Positions 34,511 through 43,154 of a DNA stretch of 64,000 nt are shown here, piece after piece. Numbering within the stretch: position 1 is the first letter of the stretch; the number at the start of each line of letters is the position of its first letter. The notes under the pieces are model-generated. The model saw nothing but the letters and a program-made list of their open reading frames with translations, was not told the origin of the DNA and ran no database searches. Made by a program: the position numbers and the translations under genes. Origin of the DNA: CBDCDJ01 sp965215355 (GTDB lineage Bacteria > Deinococcota > Deinococci > Deinococcales > Trueperaceae); NCBI GenBank assembly GCA_965215355.1, contig CBDCDJ010000007.1, positions 2,108,001 through 2,172,000 of the forward strand, given 5' to 3'.

Positions 34511-35878
34511 ATGAACCCGACCGAGCTATCCCTAGACGACCTCCGCGACCGTTTCACCGAGTTGAAGCCGCCGATGTCGAAAAACGAGGCGCGCGTGGAA
34601 GCCAACCGCTGCCTGTACTGCTTCGACGCTCCTTGCATCAAGGCTTGCCCCACACACATCGACGTGCCGACTTTCATCCGCAAGATTTCGACCGACAACG
34701 TGACCGGCGCGGGCGTGACGATTCTTTCCGCCAACCTCATGGGCGCGACCTGCGCTCGAGTGTGCCCGGTCGAGGAACTCTGCGAAGGCGCTTGCGTGCT
34801 GAACGAAGAAAACCGCAAACCCATCGAAATCGGGCGCTTGCAGCGCTACGCGACCGACCACATCTACGGCCGCGACATCATGCCCTTTACGCCTGCTGAA
34901 AAAAATGGGTTTAAGGTGGCCGTCGTCGGGGCGGGTCCGGCGGGATTGACCTGCGCGGGCGAACTCGCCAAGCTCGGTTTCGAAGTGACCGTCTTCGAGA
35001 AAAACGACCTGCCCGGCGGCTTGTCCACTTACGGCATCGTGGTGATGCGCGAACCCGTGCGCGTCGCTTTGGAAGAGGTCGAGTTCGTCAAGCAACTCGG
35101 CGTGGACGTCAAAACGAACCTCCAAGTCGGCGTGGACATCTCGGCCGAAGCCCTGCTCAACGGCTACGACGCCGTGTTCGTGGGCGCGGGCATGGGCGCG
35201 GTGCCCGACCTGCGCTTGCCCGGCGAGGACTTGCTCGGCGTCACCGAAGCTCTGTCCTTTATCGCGGCGACGAAGTTGGCCGAAAAAGAAGGGCTCGAGC
35301 GCCTGAAAAACTTACCCATCGGTAACCACGTCGTCGTCATCGGCGCGGGCAACACGGCCATCGACGCGGCGACGATTGCCAAACGCCTCGGCGCGCGCGT
35401 CACGATTGTGTACCGGCGCAGCGATAAAGAGATGCCCGCTTATGATTTTGAATACAGCTTCATCAAAAACGAGGGCGTCGAGTTCCAGTTTTTGACGCAG
35501 CCGGTCGAAATCGTCGGTATGGGCGGCAAGGTCATGGGCCTGAAATGTTTGCGGATGGAGCTGAGTTCGCCCGGCGACGACGGGCGGCGGCAGCCCATCC
35601 CGGTGCCGGGCAGCGAGTTCGTCCTCGAGTGCGACCAGGTCATCAAAGCCATCGGGCAGGAAAAACTCGTGCAGCTTTACGAGGCGTTCGGGCTCGAGAC
35701 CCGAAACGGTTACGTTGCAGTGGACGAACACTTACGCACCTCGAACCCGAAAGTTTTCGCGGGCGGCGACTGCGTCCGCTTGGTCGGCGACGCCATGACG
35801 GTGACGGCGGCGCAAGACGGCAAGGTTGCGGCGCGGAGCATTCACGCGTGGCTAGAAACCTCTCCGGCGGTGGATTAG
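34511..35878 (+). CDS. preT: NAD(P)H-dependent dihydropyrimidine dehydrogenase subunit PreT
   Basis: The 455-residue flavoprotein supplies electrons to PreA for reducing uracil/thymine to the 5,6-dihydro forms. It has an N-terminal Fe-S part (RCLYCFDAPCIKACPTHIDVP shown in part: CLYC, CIKAC; later CARVCPVEELCEGAC) and two nucleotide folds: FAD site VAVVGAGPAGLTCAGELA and NAD(P) site VVVIGAGNTAIDAAT, ending in VFAGGDCVRLVGDAMTVTAAQDG. GAAGGAG precedes the ATG. First gene of the operon. Confidence 0.92.
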   Translation: MNPTELSLDDLRDRFTELKPPMSKNEARVEANRCLYCFDAPCIKACPTHIDVPTFIRKISTDNVTGAGVTILSANLMGATCARVCPVEELCEGACVLNEENRKPIEIGRLQRYATDHIYGRDIMPFTPAEKNGFKVAVVGAGPAGLTCAGELAKLGFEVTVFEKNDLPGGLSTYGIVVMREPVRVALEEVEFVKQLGVDVKTNLQVGVDISAEALLNGYDAVFVGAGMGAVPDLRLPGEDLLGVTEALSFIAATKLAEKEGLERLKNLPIGNHVVVIGAGNTAIDAATIAKRLGARVTIVYRRSDKEMPAYDFEYSFIKNEGVEFQFLTQPVEIVGMGGKVMGLKCLRMELSSPGDDGRRQPIPVPGSEFVLECDQVIKAIGQEKLVQLYEAFGLETRNGYVAVDEHLRTSNPKVFAGGDCVRLVGDAMTVTAAQDGKVAARSIHAWLETSPAVD

Positions 35879-35882
35879 CGGC

Positions 35883-36365
35883 ATGACGGCGGCAACCTCA
35901 AACATACAGCAGATGAGCCTGCTTTTTCTCCTGCGCGAAAACGAGGTGCTGCTCGGGCGGAAAAAACGAGGTTTTGCCGAGGGCCGCTGGCTGGGCATCG
36001 GCGGGAAGCTCGAGCCCGGCGAAACCGTTCAGCAAACCGCCGTGCGCGAAACGCTCGAGGAAGTCGGGGTGAGGCCGCTCGAGTTGACCCGGATGGCGAC
36101 GGTGAACTTCTATTTTCCTCACAAGCCCGCCTGGAACCAGCAGGTGTGCGTCTTCACGAGCAGGCGCTGGGAAGGCACGCCCACGGAGTCCGAGGAAATG
36201 GCTCCGCAGTGGTTCGACTCGAGCGCGCTACCCTTGGACGCTATGTGGACGGACGCACGGCACTGGCTCCCGCAGGTGCTGGCGGGGGCGACGCTGAGGG
36301 CGGACTTTACTTTCGACTCGGAACTCGTTATCGAGACCTTTACCGTCCGAGAAGGACCCTGGTAA
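35883..36365 (+). CDS. NUDIX hydrolase (MutT/MTH1-like)
   Basis: The 160-residue enzyme has the complete Nudix box GGKLEPGETVQQTAVRETLE followed by EVGV, which binds Mg2+ and hydrolyses nucleoside diphosphate derivatives. The FLLRENEVLLGRKKRGFAEGRW start and PQWFDSSALPLDAMWTDARHWLP resemble the 8-oxo-dGTPase MTH1 group. It starts four bases after preT and ends 12 before preA, so it is made with the pyrimidine reductase, perhaps for cleaning modified pyrimidine or purine nucleotides. Confidence 0.9.
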   Translation: MTAATSNIQQMSLLFLLRENEVLLGRKKRGFAEGRWLGIGGKLEPGETVQQTAVRETLEEVGVRPLELTRMATVNFYFPHKPAWNQQVCVFTSRRWEGTPTESEEMAPQWFDSSALPLDAMWTDARHWLPQVLAGATLRADFTFDSELVIETFTVREGPW

Positions 36366-36377
36366 AAAGGAGAAACT

Positions 36378-37733
36378 GTGGCCGATTTAAGCATCAACTT
36401 CGCGGGCATCACCTCGCCCAACCCCTTCTGGCTCGCCTCGGCCCCGCCGACGAACAGCGCTTACCAGGTCAACAAGGCGTTCGAGTACGGCTGGGGCGGC
36501 GCGGTCTGGAAAACCATCGGCACGCCGGTCTTGAACGTGTCGTCGCGCTACGGCGGCTGGGAATATAACGGCAACAAGCTCGCCGCCATCAACAACATCG
36601 AACTCATTTCGGATAGACCTTTAGAGGTCAACCTGAAAGAAATCGCCGAGGTCAAGCGCCTCTGGCCCGAGCGCGTCATGGTCGTCTCGGCGATGTTCGA
36701 GTCCGACCCGAAAGTGTGGCAAGACGCGGTACGGCGCATCGAGGACACCGGCGCGGACGCCATCGAACTCAATTACGGCTGCCCGCACGGCATGAGCGAG
36801 CGCGGCATGGGCTCGGCGGTCGGGCAGGTGCCCGAATACTGCACCATGATTACCGAGTGGGTGACGAGCGTCGCCCAAATTCCGGTCATCGTGAAGCTCA
36901 CGCCAAATATTACCGACATTAAGCAGCCGGCTCGAGCCGCCATCGACGGCAAGGCCCACGCGCTCAGCCTCATCAACACCATCAACTCGGTCGTCGGGGT
37001 GGACTTGGACTCGTTTCAACTGCGGCCCAACGTGGGCGGCAAGGGCGGGCACGGGGGCTACGCGGGGCCGGCGGTCAAACCCATCGCCCTCAGTATGCTG
37101 TCCGAGACGATGCAACTTCCAGAAACGAGCGACTTTCGGATTCCCATTTCGGGCATGGGCGGCATCCAGACCTGGCGGGACGCGGCGGAGTTTTTGCTCC
37201 TCGGCGCGACGAGTCTGCAGGTTTGCACCGCCGTGATGCACTACGGCTTCCGGCTCATCGACGACCTCACCGACGGCCTGTCGAACTGGCTGGACGAAAA
37301 GGGCGCGGCCTCGGTCACGGAGATTATCGGGGCGAGCGCGCCGCGCTACTCGTCGTTTAACGAACTCGACCTCGCCTACAAAGTCGTGGCGCGTATCGAC
37401 GAGGCGAAGTGCATCAACTGCAACCTCTGTTATGTGGCCTGCGACGAGGGCGCGCACCAGTGCATCGACTTGACCGTCGACGGCGTGAAAATCGACCCGG
37501 CGCTCTACACGGGGTTCGTCAAACCGCAGCCCGTCGTGCGTGAGGACGACTGCGTCGGCTGCAACCTTTGCTCGCTGGTCTGTCCGGTGGACGGCTGCAT
37601 CAGCATGATAGAGGTGCCGCCCGAAATTCCGCACGTGACCTGGGGCGAGATTACGCGGGAGCGGCCCGAGGTGACCGTGGAGTGGGACGCGATGAAACGC
37701 TACCGCGACGAAAAAGGCATCGACATTCACTAA
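36378..37733 (+). CDS. preA: Dihydropyrimidine dehydrogenase catalytic subunit PreA
   Basis: The 451-residue subunit has an FMN-binding TIM barrel of the dihydroorotate dehydrogenase type (ITSPNPFWLASAPPTNS; DAIELNYGCPHGMSERGMGS; IPISGMGGIQTWRDAAEFLLLGA) and a C-terminal ferredoxin domain with two 4Fe-4S motifs (CINCNLCYVAC; CVGCNLCSLVCP). GTG 36378 follows AAAAAGGAG. It reduces uracil and thymine with electrons from PreT. Confidence 0.94.
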   Translation: MADLSINFAGITSPNPFWLASAPPTNSAYQVNKAFEYGWGGAVWKTIGTPVLNVSSRYGGWEYNGNKLAAINNIELISDRPLEVNLKEIAEVKRLWPERVMVVSAMFESDPKVWQDAVRRIEDTGADAIELNYGCPHGMSERGMGSAVGQVPEYCTMITEWVTSVAQIPVIVKLTPNITDIKQPARAAIDGKAHALSLINTINSVVGVDLDSFQLRPNVGGKGGHGGYAGPAVKPIALSMLSETMQLPETSDFRIPISGMGGIQTWRDAAEFLLLGATSLQVCTAVMHYGFRLIDDLTDGLSNWLDEKGAASVTEIIGASAPRYSSFNELDLAYKVVARIDEAKCINCNLCYVACDEGAHQCIDLTVDGVKIDPALYTGFVKPQPVVREDDCVGCNLCSLVCPVDGCISMIEVPPEIPHVTWGEITRERPEVTVEWDAMKRYRDEKGIDIH

Positions 37734-37748
37734 GGAGACACTAAGCTT

Positions 37749-38264
37749 ATGGAGTATCAAAACCTAGTGATTGATTTTGTGGAACGCACTAAAACCAATC
37801 TTGAACTCGTTGAGAGACTAGCCGATAAAGAGGCACATTTAATTGTTGAAGACTCACAATCGGAAATCGACGTGGAAGAAATTGAAGCCTACGAGGTCAC
37901 ACAGCTTATCAACTCGCTACTTGGCCTTATAGTCCTTCCACAACAGCATTACTTTAACTCAATTCCAAAAATACCTTTAAATCAATTAGAAGTTGACGGT
38001 TGGCCTAAACCACTTACAGAAGGTGAACTCCCTAAAGACTTCAATAATTTGAACGACTTAATGAGGTACGTACGTAATTCAATTGCACATTTTCACATCG
38101 AGTTTGCATCAGACGACAATCGAAGAATAAGCGGAATAAAAATATGGAATCGTGACAGAAGCAAAACAATCAACTGGACTGCATATCTGAGAATCGACGA
38201 ACTGAGACTTCTTATTGATAAGTTCACAACTCTTATCTCAGAAAGAGCGAGGAGGGATAAATAA
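37749..38264 (+). CDS. HEPN-domain protein (pEK499_p136-like) inside the pyrimidine operon
   Basis: The 171-residue, all-helical protein carries the HEPN ribonuclease motif R-N-x4-H as RYVRNSIAH (Rx4H), preceded by YEVTQLINSLLGLIVLPQQ, typical of the pEK499_p136 HEPN group. HEPN proteins act as RNases in toxin-antitoxin and defence systems. The gene is visibly AT-rich with many AAA, ATT and AAT codons, unlike preA and hydA which flank it by 15 and 2 bases. It has its own weak AAGGAG site and probably arrived by transfer while keeping the operon intact. No antitoxin partner is adjacent. Its role in this operon is unknown. Confidence 0.72.
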   Translation: MEYQNLVIDFVERTKTNLELVERLADKEAHLIVEDSQSEIDVEEIEAYEVTQLINSLLGLIVLPQQHYFNSIPKIPLNQLEVDGWPKPLTEGELPKDFNNLNDLMRYVRNSIAHFHIEFASDDNRRISGIKIWNRDRSKTINWTAYLRIDELRLLIDKFTTLISERARRDK

Positions 38265-38266
38265 AA

Positions 38267-39640
38267 ATGGCCCTGCTCATCAAAAACGGCGAAATCATCA
38301 CCGCCGACTCGCGCTACAAAGCCGACATCTACGTCGAGGACGAGACCATCACCCGCATCGGGCCAGATTTGGACGCACCACCGGGTGCCGAGGTTATCGA
38401 CGCCTCCGGCAAATACGTCTTCCCCGGCTTTATCGACCCGCACGTGCATATCTACCTGCCCTTCATGTCCACCTTCGCCAAGGACACGCACGAAACGGGT
38501 TCCAAAGCGGCGCTCGTCGGCGGCACCACGACCTATATCGAGATGCTCGCGCCGTCGCGCGGCGAAGACCTGATGGAAGGCTACGACCTGTGGACCTCCA
38601 AGGCCGAGGGCAACAGCGCCTGCGACTACACCTTTCACATCGGCGTGTCCAAATTTGACGACGACACCGAACTGCAACTCCGCGAACTCGTCAAGGAGGG
38701 CATGACCTCGTTCAAGGTCTTTTTGGCCTACAAAAACTTTTTCGGCGTGAACGACGAGGAGCTTTTCAAGACCTTGACGCTCGCCAAAGAACTCGGCGTC
38801 ATCGTGACCGCCCACTGCGAGAACGACGAACTCGTGGCGCAGCTGCAAAAGCGCTTGCTCGAGGCGGGCAAGACCGGCCCCGAATGGCACGAGCCGAGCC
38901 GCCCGGTGACGGTCGAGGCGGACGGGACACACCACTTCGCCACTTTTTTAGAGGCGACCGGGGCCAGAGGCTACGTCGTCCACCTCAGCAACGAACTCGC
39001 GCTGAGAGAAGCGCTCGCTGCCAAAGCGCGCGGCGTCGACCTCGCCGTCGAAGCGGTCATCCCGCACTTCGTCCTCGACAAAACGTACGCCGAGCGGGAA
39101 GGCGTCGAGGGGGCCAAGTACGTCATGTCGCCGCCGCTGCGCGACAAGGCGAACCAACAAGCCCTGTGGGACGCGCTCAACCGGGGCGACATCGACACCG
39201 TCGGCACCGACCACTGCCCCTTCGACGTGAAGCAAAAGGCGCTGGGGAAAAACGACTTTACGCAAATTCCCAACGGGATGCCCGCGATTGAGGACCGCAT
39301 CAACCTCCTCTACACCTACGGCGTGAGCCGGGGCGGTTTGGACATTCACCGCTTTGTGGACGCGGCCTCGACGAGGGTCGCGCAACTCTTCGGCCTCACG
39401 CAAAAAGGCGATGTCGCGGTCGGCAAGGATGCTGATTTGGTTGTCTACGACCCCAGTTACCGGGGCAAAATCTCAGTCGAGACGCAGCACATGAACAACG
39501 ACTACAGCGCTTTCGAGGGTTTCGAAATCGACGGCCGCCCGAGCGTGGTCACGGTGCGGGGCAAGGTGGCGGTGAGGGATGGGGAGTTCGTCGGCGAAGA
39601 GGGACGTGGCAAGCTGTTGAGGCGCGACGCGAATGCGTAA
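38267..39640 (+). CDS. hydA: Dihydropyrimidinase (D-hydantoinase)
   Basis: The 457-residue amidohydrolase opens dihydrouracil or hydantoin rings, the second step after PreTA. Metal ligands are visible: HVH in FIDPHVHIYLP, carboxylated Lys in SFKVFLAYK, His in VTAHCEND and HLSNE, and Asp in TDHCPF. The ATG lies two bases after the HEPN stop (TAAAAATG) with GAGGGAT upstream. Length is typical. The third pathway enzyme, beta-ureidopropionase, is not in the window. Confidence 0.95.
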   Translation: MALLIKNGEIITADSRYKADIYVEDETITRIGPDLDAPPGAEVIDASGKYVFPGFIDPHVHIYLPFMSTFAKDTHETGSKAALVGGTTTYIEMLAPSRGEDLMEGYDLWTSKAEGNSACDYTFHIGVSKFDDDTELQLRELVKEGMTSFKVFLAYKNFFGVNDEELFKTLTLAKELGVIVTAHCENDELVAQLQKRLLEAGKTGPEWHEPSRPVTVEADGTHHFATFLEATGARGYVVHLSNELALREALAAKARGVDLAVEAVIPHFVLDKTYAEREGVEGAKYVMSPPLRDKANQQALWDALNRGDIDTVGTDHCPFDVKQKALGKNDFTQIPNGMPAIEDRINLLYTYGVSRGGLDIHRFVDAASTRVAQLFGLTQKGDVAVGKDADLVVYDPSYRGKISVETQHMNNDYSAFEGFEIDGRPSVVTVRGKVAVRDGEFVGEEGRGKLLRRDANA

Positions 39641-39659
39641 CGAATCGTCAAGTCTCGGA

Positions 39660-39687
39660 TTGCCTTTTCAGCCTCGAGTGCTAGACT
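39660..39687 (+). promoter_or_regulatory. Promoter of the BrnT-type module
   Basis: TTGCCT (39660-39665), a 16-base spacer and TAGACT (39682-39687) with the TGn extension GTGCTAGACT. GTG 39694 begins six bases after the -10 box, so the mRNA is leaderless. Confidence 0.55.
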
Positions 39688-39693
39688 TTAACT

Positions 39694-39972
39694 GTGCTGC
39701 AATTTGAATGGGACCTTGAGAAAGCTAAACGTAACACTGAAAAACATGGGGTTACCTTCGAAGAAGCGGCAACCGTTTTTGGCGACCCACTCTCTACTAC
39801 CTTCGACGACCCTGACCACTCAGACGAAGAAATACGTTTTCTGACCATTGGACTCGCTTCTACAGGCAAACTGCTCATCGTTTCTCACACTGACCGCGAA
39901 AGTAAAATTCGCATCATCAGCGCACGCGAATTGACCAAACGAGAGCGCAAATTTTATGAAACAGGAGGTTGA
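39694..39972 (+). CDS. brnT: BrnT-family toxin (RNase)
   Basis: The 92-residue protein matches BrnT: FEWDLEKAKRNTEKHGVTFEEAATVFGDP, then DDPDHSDEEIRFLTIG, LLIVSHTDRES and IRIISARELTKRERKFYE (parts given). BrnT is a ribosome-independent RNase of the RelE-like fold. GTG 39694 is leaderless. The antitoxin start lies two bases after its end, so the pair forms one transcript. Confidence 0.9.
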   Translation: MLQFEWDLEKAKRNTEKHGVTFEEAATVFGDPLSTTFDDPDHSDEEIRFLTIGLASTGKLLIVSHTDRESKIRIISARELTKRERKFYETGG

Positions 39973-39973
39973 T

Positions 39974-40186
39974 ATGGCGAAAGATGATTTGAGACTTGAG
40001 TACGACTTCAGCAAACTCGGTAATCCTGTAAGAGGCAAGTATGCTGAAGCTTATAAACAGGGCAGCAACCTGGTTTTGCTGGACGCAGACGTGGCTCGAG
40101 CCTTCCCGAATGAAAAAGCTGTTAACGACGCCTTACGCTTGCTTATAGATTTGGCAAAGCAAGCCAACCCCGTTTCTGAGGCTTAA
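39974..40186 (+). CDS. Putative antitoxin partner of BrnT
   Basis: A 70-residue protein (LRLEYDFSKLGNPVRGKYAE; GSNLVLLDADVARAFPNEKA; VNDALRLLIDLAKQ) of a type often found after BrnT genes, with a C-terminal DNA-binding-like helix pair. It is not the classical BrnA sequence. ATG 39974 has AGGAGG six bases upstream; an in-frame ATG at 39956 inside brnT is less likely. It should neutralise the toxin and repress the promoter. Confidence 0.75.
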   Translation: MAKDDLRLEYDFSKLGNPVRGKYAEAYKQGSNLVLLDADVARAFPNEKAVNDALRLLIDLAKQANPVSEA

Positions 40187-40199
40187 ACGGAGGTGCAAG

Positions 40200-40541
40200 A
40201 CATTCGGAAGGGCCGTTCTGGGTCGTGAAACCTTTGAGCGTATGCCAAAAGAACGTAAGGAACAGGTTCGTGTCAACCTCACCCGAGCAGAATTTCTCGG
40301 TTCGGGATTTTTACCCCTTGAAGCCAAAAAGCTGCGCGGTATCGAGGTTTCCACCTTACTGCTCACAGCGGACTCGAGCCCGCGTGTCTTTAACTATTTG
40401 ACGAACCACCTAGCAGAGCTTATCCCCAAGTCGGAGCAGCGTGAGATTTCTAACGCGTCGCATATCATGCACGAGGACAACGCTTCCGAATTCAATGCAA
40501 CCCTTCTCTCTTATCTCGGTAAGCACCATCTTCGAGCTTAA
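40200..40541 (+). pseudogene. Alpha/beta hydrolase, C-terminal fragment
   Basis: The frame reads FGRAVLGRETFERMPKERKE, then VSTLLLTADSSPRVFNYLTN and EISNASHIMHEDNASEFNAT to a stop at 40541. This is the cap, the late strand with LLLTA and the catalytic-His region (ASHIMHED) of an alpha/beta hydrolase. The N-terminal half with oxyanion hole and nucleophile Ser is absent and replaced by the toxin-antitoxin genes just upstream. The remnant shows an insertion or deletion event. Confidence 0.65.
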
Positions 40542-40631
40542 AGCAAAAGTGGCAGCAAAGCCTGTCAAGTTTTAAAGTGAGGTCGTCACTAGCTAGGCAC
40601 TATGAGGGACGCTGTATCGTTTTAGAGAAAT

Positions 40632-40786
40632 TCAGCCCTCGCCTCGAGCCCCCAACCTCTCCACAAACGCCTCATGCTCTTTCGTCCCGACGCCTGCTTG
40701 AAGGACGCTCAAAACTCGAGCTATATCCTCTCAAGCAAAGCTTCCGCGTCCAAGCGAAAACCAGAGAAAGTCCAGTATGATGCCAT
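40632..40786 (-). pseudogene. Possible frameshifted small gene
   Basis: ATG 40786 follows CATAGT by five bases and opens MASYWTFSGFRLDAEALLER, which then meets a TAG. Two bases on, the frame ARVLSVLQAGVGTKEHEAFV continues to a stop at 40632. Together this looks like one small helical protein broken by a frameshift. No family known; may be chance. Confidence 0.25.
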
Positions 40787-40814
40787 GTTGGACTATGTTG
40801 ATTTCCGTCTTAAG

Positions 40815-40844
40815 CTGTGTTAAATTCAACATTTAACGACACAG
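40815..40844. promoter_or_regulatory. Palindromic operator upstream of the DeoR-type repressor
   Basis: CTGTGTTAAAT (40815-40825) and ATTTAACGACACAG (40831-40844) form an inverted repeat around TCAAC, ending ten bases before the repressor GTG. ATGTTG repeats lie just upstream (40785-40801). DeoR-type repressors bind such AT-rich palindromes at their own promoter and that of the sugar operon. Confidence 0.5.
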
Positions 40845-40854
40845 GGAGGCTGCC

Positions 40855-41649
40855 GTGCTGGCGGAGGAGAGGCGGCGCACGATTTTGAGCATACTGGCGA
40901 AGGACGGTTCGGCACGGACCCAGGAACTGGCAAAAAGGTTCGGGGTCTCGGACCAAACCATCCGCCGTGACTTTTGGGAGTTAGAGGACCAGGGCCTTAT
41001 CGACAAAGGCCACGGCGGCGCGGTGTTGGTCAACTACCACACCGTGCCTTACCGGGACCGCGCCGTGTTACGACAATCCGAAAAGTTCGCCATCGCAGAG
41101 GCGGCGGCCGGGCTCGTCATGCCCGGTATGACGGTCGCACTGGGGCCGGGCACCACGACCGAAGCCGTCGCTCACCGGCTGAACGGCCAAGCGCTTCGCA
41201 TCCTCACCAACAGCGTCGTTGTGGCGAGGGCCGTCACCCACGGCGAGACGCAGGTCAGTTTGACCGGCGGGCAGTACCGACCCGGCAGCGAACTCGTTGT
41301 GGGTGATTGGAGCCGAGCAAATTTGGAAACCTGTTTCACCGACCTCGCTTTTGTCGGCGTGAGCGGCATCGACGCTGAGGGCTACACCGTCACCCAGGAG
41401 GACGAGGCCGCGGTGCTGCGCGGCCTCGTCCGCACCGCCAAAACTGCGGTGGTGGTGAGCGACTCGAGCAAGTTCCGCCGCGTCGGCGAAGCGTCGGTCG
41501 CGCCGCTCGGGGCGGTCCACAAGGTGATAACCGACTCCGGCCTCAGCGCCGCCGACCGGGCGCTGTTGGTTGCCAAAGGCGTCGACGTCGTCACTGTAGA
41601 AGGTGCCACCACCGCGCCCACACAGGTCGCCGCGGCTGCGGCGGGTTGA
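40855..41649 (+). CDS. DeoR-family transcriptional regulator of sugar catabolism
   Basis: The 264-residue regulator has an N-terminal helix-turn-helix (EERRRTILSILAKDG; TQELAKRFGVSDQTIRRDFW) and a DeoR sensor domain (AVALGPGTTTEAVAHRL; SLTGGQYRPGSELVVG; DLAFVGVSGIDAEGYTVTQ; VVVSDSSKFRR), which binds sugar phosphates. GTG 40855 follows GGGAGG and the palindrome. It heads the cluster that runs to 57143 and likely represses it. Confidence 0.9.
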   Translation: MLAEERRRTILSILAKDGSARTQELAKRFGVSDQTIRRDFWELEDQGLIDKGHGGAVLVNYHTVPYRDRAVLRQSEKFAIAEAAAGLVMPGMTVALGPGTTTEAVAHRLNGQALRILTNSVVVARAVTHGETQVSLTGGQYRPGSELVVGDWSRANLETCFTDLAFVGVSGIDAEGYTVTQEDEAAVLRGLVRTAKTAVVVSDSSKFRRVGEASVAPLGAVHKVITDSGLSAADRALLVAKGVDVVTVEGATTAPTQVAAAAAG

Positions 41650-41750
41650 AGGCGTCTCGGGTCGGCACCGTCACGGGGGAGGAGGAAGAGTGGTCGACTA
41701 AAACTGTTCGCCAAGCCGTCACCCACGAACCACATTCAAGGAGGTCATCT

Positions 41751-43091
41751 ATGAAGCGAATGTCAAAGCTCGTCAAGCTGTTCACCCTCGCGGCGCTGCT
41801 CCTGGCCGGTTTGGGCGTGTCGCAGACCGACACCGCGCAAACCAGCGACATGCCCCTCAACCCGGACGTGTCGGGCGACGTGGAGTTCTGGCACTTTTGG
41901 GGCTCGCCGGTGCGCCGCACCGCGATTCGGCGGGTCGTCGCGATTTGTGAGCAGCAGCTGCCCAACATCGACGTCGAAGAGGTGTTCAAGCCCTTCGGCG
42001 ACATTTGGACCGCCAACATCGCCGCGGTCGCGGCGGGCTCGGGGATGCCCGACGTTATCGTCGCCGACCGGGGACAGTTGCCGCGCGACGCCAAGGCCAA
42101 CATCTACCAGGACTTAGAAACGTTTATGGAGCGCGACGGCTTCGACTCGGCGGGCTTCTGGCCCTTTACCTGGGAGCAAACCATCTACCAGGACGACAGT
42201 TTCGGCGTCCCCTTCGAGACCGACGTGCGCGTGCTGTATTCGAACAAGAATTTGCTCGAGCAGGCCGGCCTAGACCCCAACAACCCGCCCAAAACCTGGG
42301 AAGAACTCTGGGAGGCCGCCGACGCGCTCGACGTTCAAAACGCCGACGGCACCTACGAGCGCATCACCTTGGACGTGCTGGGCGGCAACGGCGCACCCGG
42401 CATCTGGTTTTTGCTCAACGACGCCGACTTGGTCAAAGACGGCAAGCCGGTGGTGAACTCGCCCGAGGCCATCGAAACGGTGACCTGGATGAAAAAGTGG
42501 ATCGACCGCTACGGCGGCTTCGACAACTACCAGCGCTTCGTGGGCCAGTTCAGCGCGCCGCCGAACGACATTTTCATGTCGGGCGGCACGGTGATGCAGG
42601 TCAACACCGCCGGGTACAACTCGATTTTGAGCTTTTACCGGCCGCAGGTGCGGTTAGAAAACGGCGACACGCCGCGCATGGACTGGGGCGTGTCCTTGCC
42701 GCCTTACGACGAAGACGCCGGACCCGCCTCGGCGAGCGGCGGCTTCGCGCTGTCGATTCCGGTCGGCGCTGAAAACGCGGACGCGGCCTGGGAATTTATC
42801 AAGTGCGTCTCCTCGATTCCCTCGCAAGTGTCGTGGTCGCGCGACACCGCCGCGATTCCCACGACGATTGTGGCGGCGCAGGACCCGCAACTCCTCGCCG
42901 ACCCGAACTGGGAGTTTTTCGTGGACGCGATGGAAGTGACCCGCGTATACCCCTTCGTCGCCGAATATCCCAACTGGGAAACCGAACTCGCCAACCGCTA
43001 CGAACAGGTTTGGTCGGGTGAAAAAACGCCCGAAGAGATGCTGAACGAGGCGCAGGCCGCCATCGACGCCGAGATGGCGAGCGGCCAGTAA
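41751..43091 (+). CDS. Sugar ABC transporter substrate-binding protein
   Basis: The 446-residue periplasmic binding protein (family 1) has a signal peptide (KLFTLAALLLAGLGVSQ), GDVEFWHFWGSPVRRTAIRR, PDVIVADRGQLPRDAK, YSNKNLLEQAGLDPNNPPKTW and a C-terminal helix set. ATG 41751 has an AAGGAGG ribosome site; the open frame upstream is not used. It should hand a sugar to the two permeases that follow. No ATPase gene is nearby, so it probably borrows a shared MsmK-type ATPase. Confidence 0.93.
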   Translation: MKRMSKLVKLFTLAALLLAGLGVSQTDTAQTSDMPLNPDVSGDVEFWHFWGSPVRRTAIRRVVAICEQQLPNIDVEEVFKPFGDIWTANIAAVAAGSGMPDVIVADRGQLPRDAKANIYQDLETFMERDGFDSAGFWPFTWEQTIYQDDSFGVPFETDVRVLYSNKNLLEQAGLDPNNPPKTWEELWEAADALDVQNADGTYERITLDVLGGNGAPGIWFLLNDADLVKDGKPVVNSPEAIETVTWMKKWIDRYGGFDNYQRFVGQFSAPPNDIFMSGGTVMQVNTAGYNSILSFYRPQVRLENGDTPRMDWGVSLPPYDEDAGPASASGGFALSIPVGAENADAAWEFIKCVSSIPSQVSWSRDTAAIPTTIVAAQDPQLLADPNWEFFVDAMEVTRVYPFVAEYPNWETELANRYEQVWSGEKTPEEMLNEAQAAIDAEMASGQ

Positions 43092-43154
43092 ACACGCTTG
43101 GGACCGAGGCCGGCACCGGCCCCGGTCCCACTCTCGGAACCCGAGCAGGAGACC

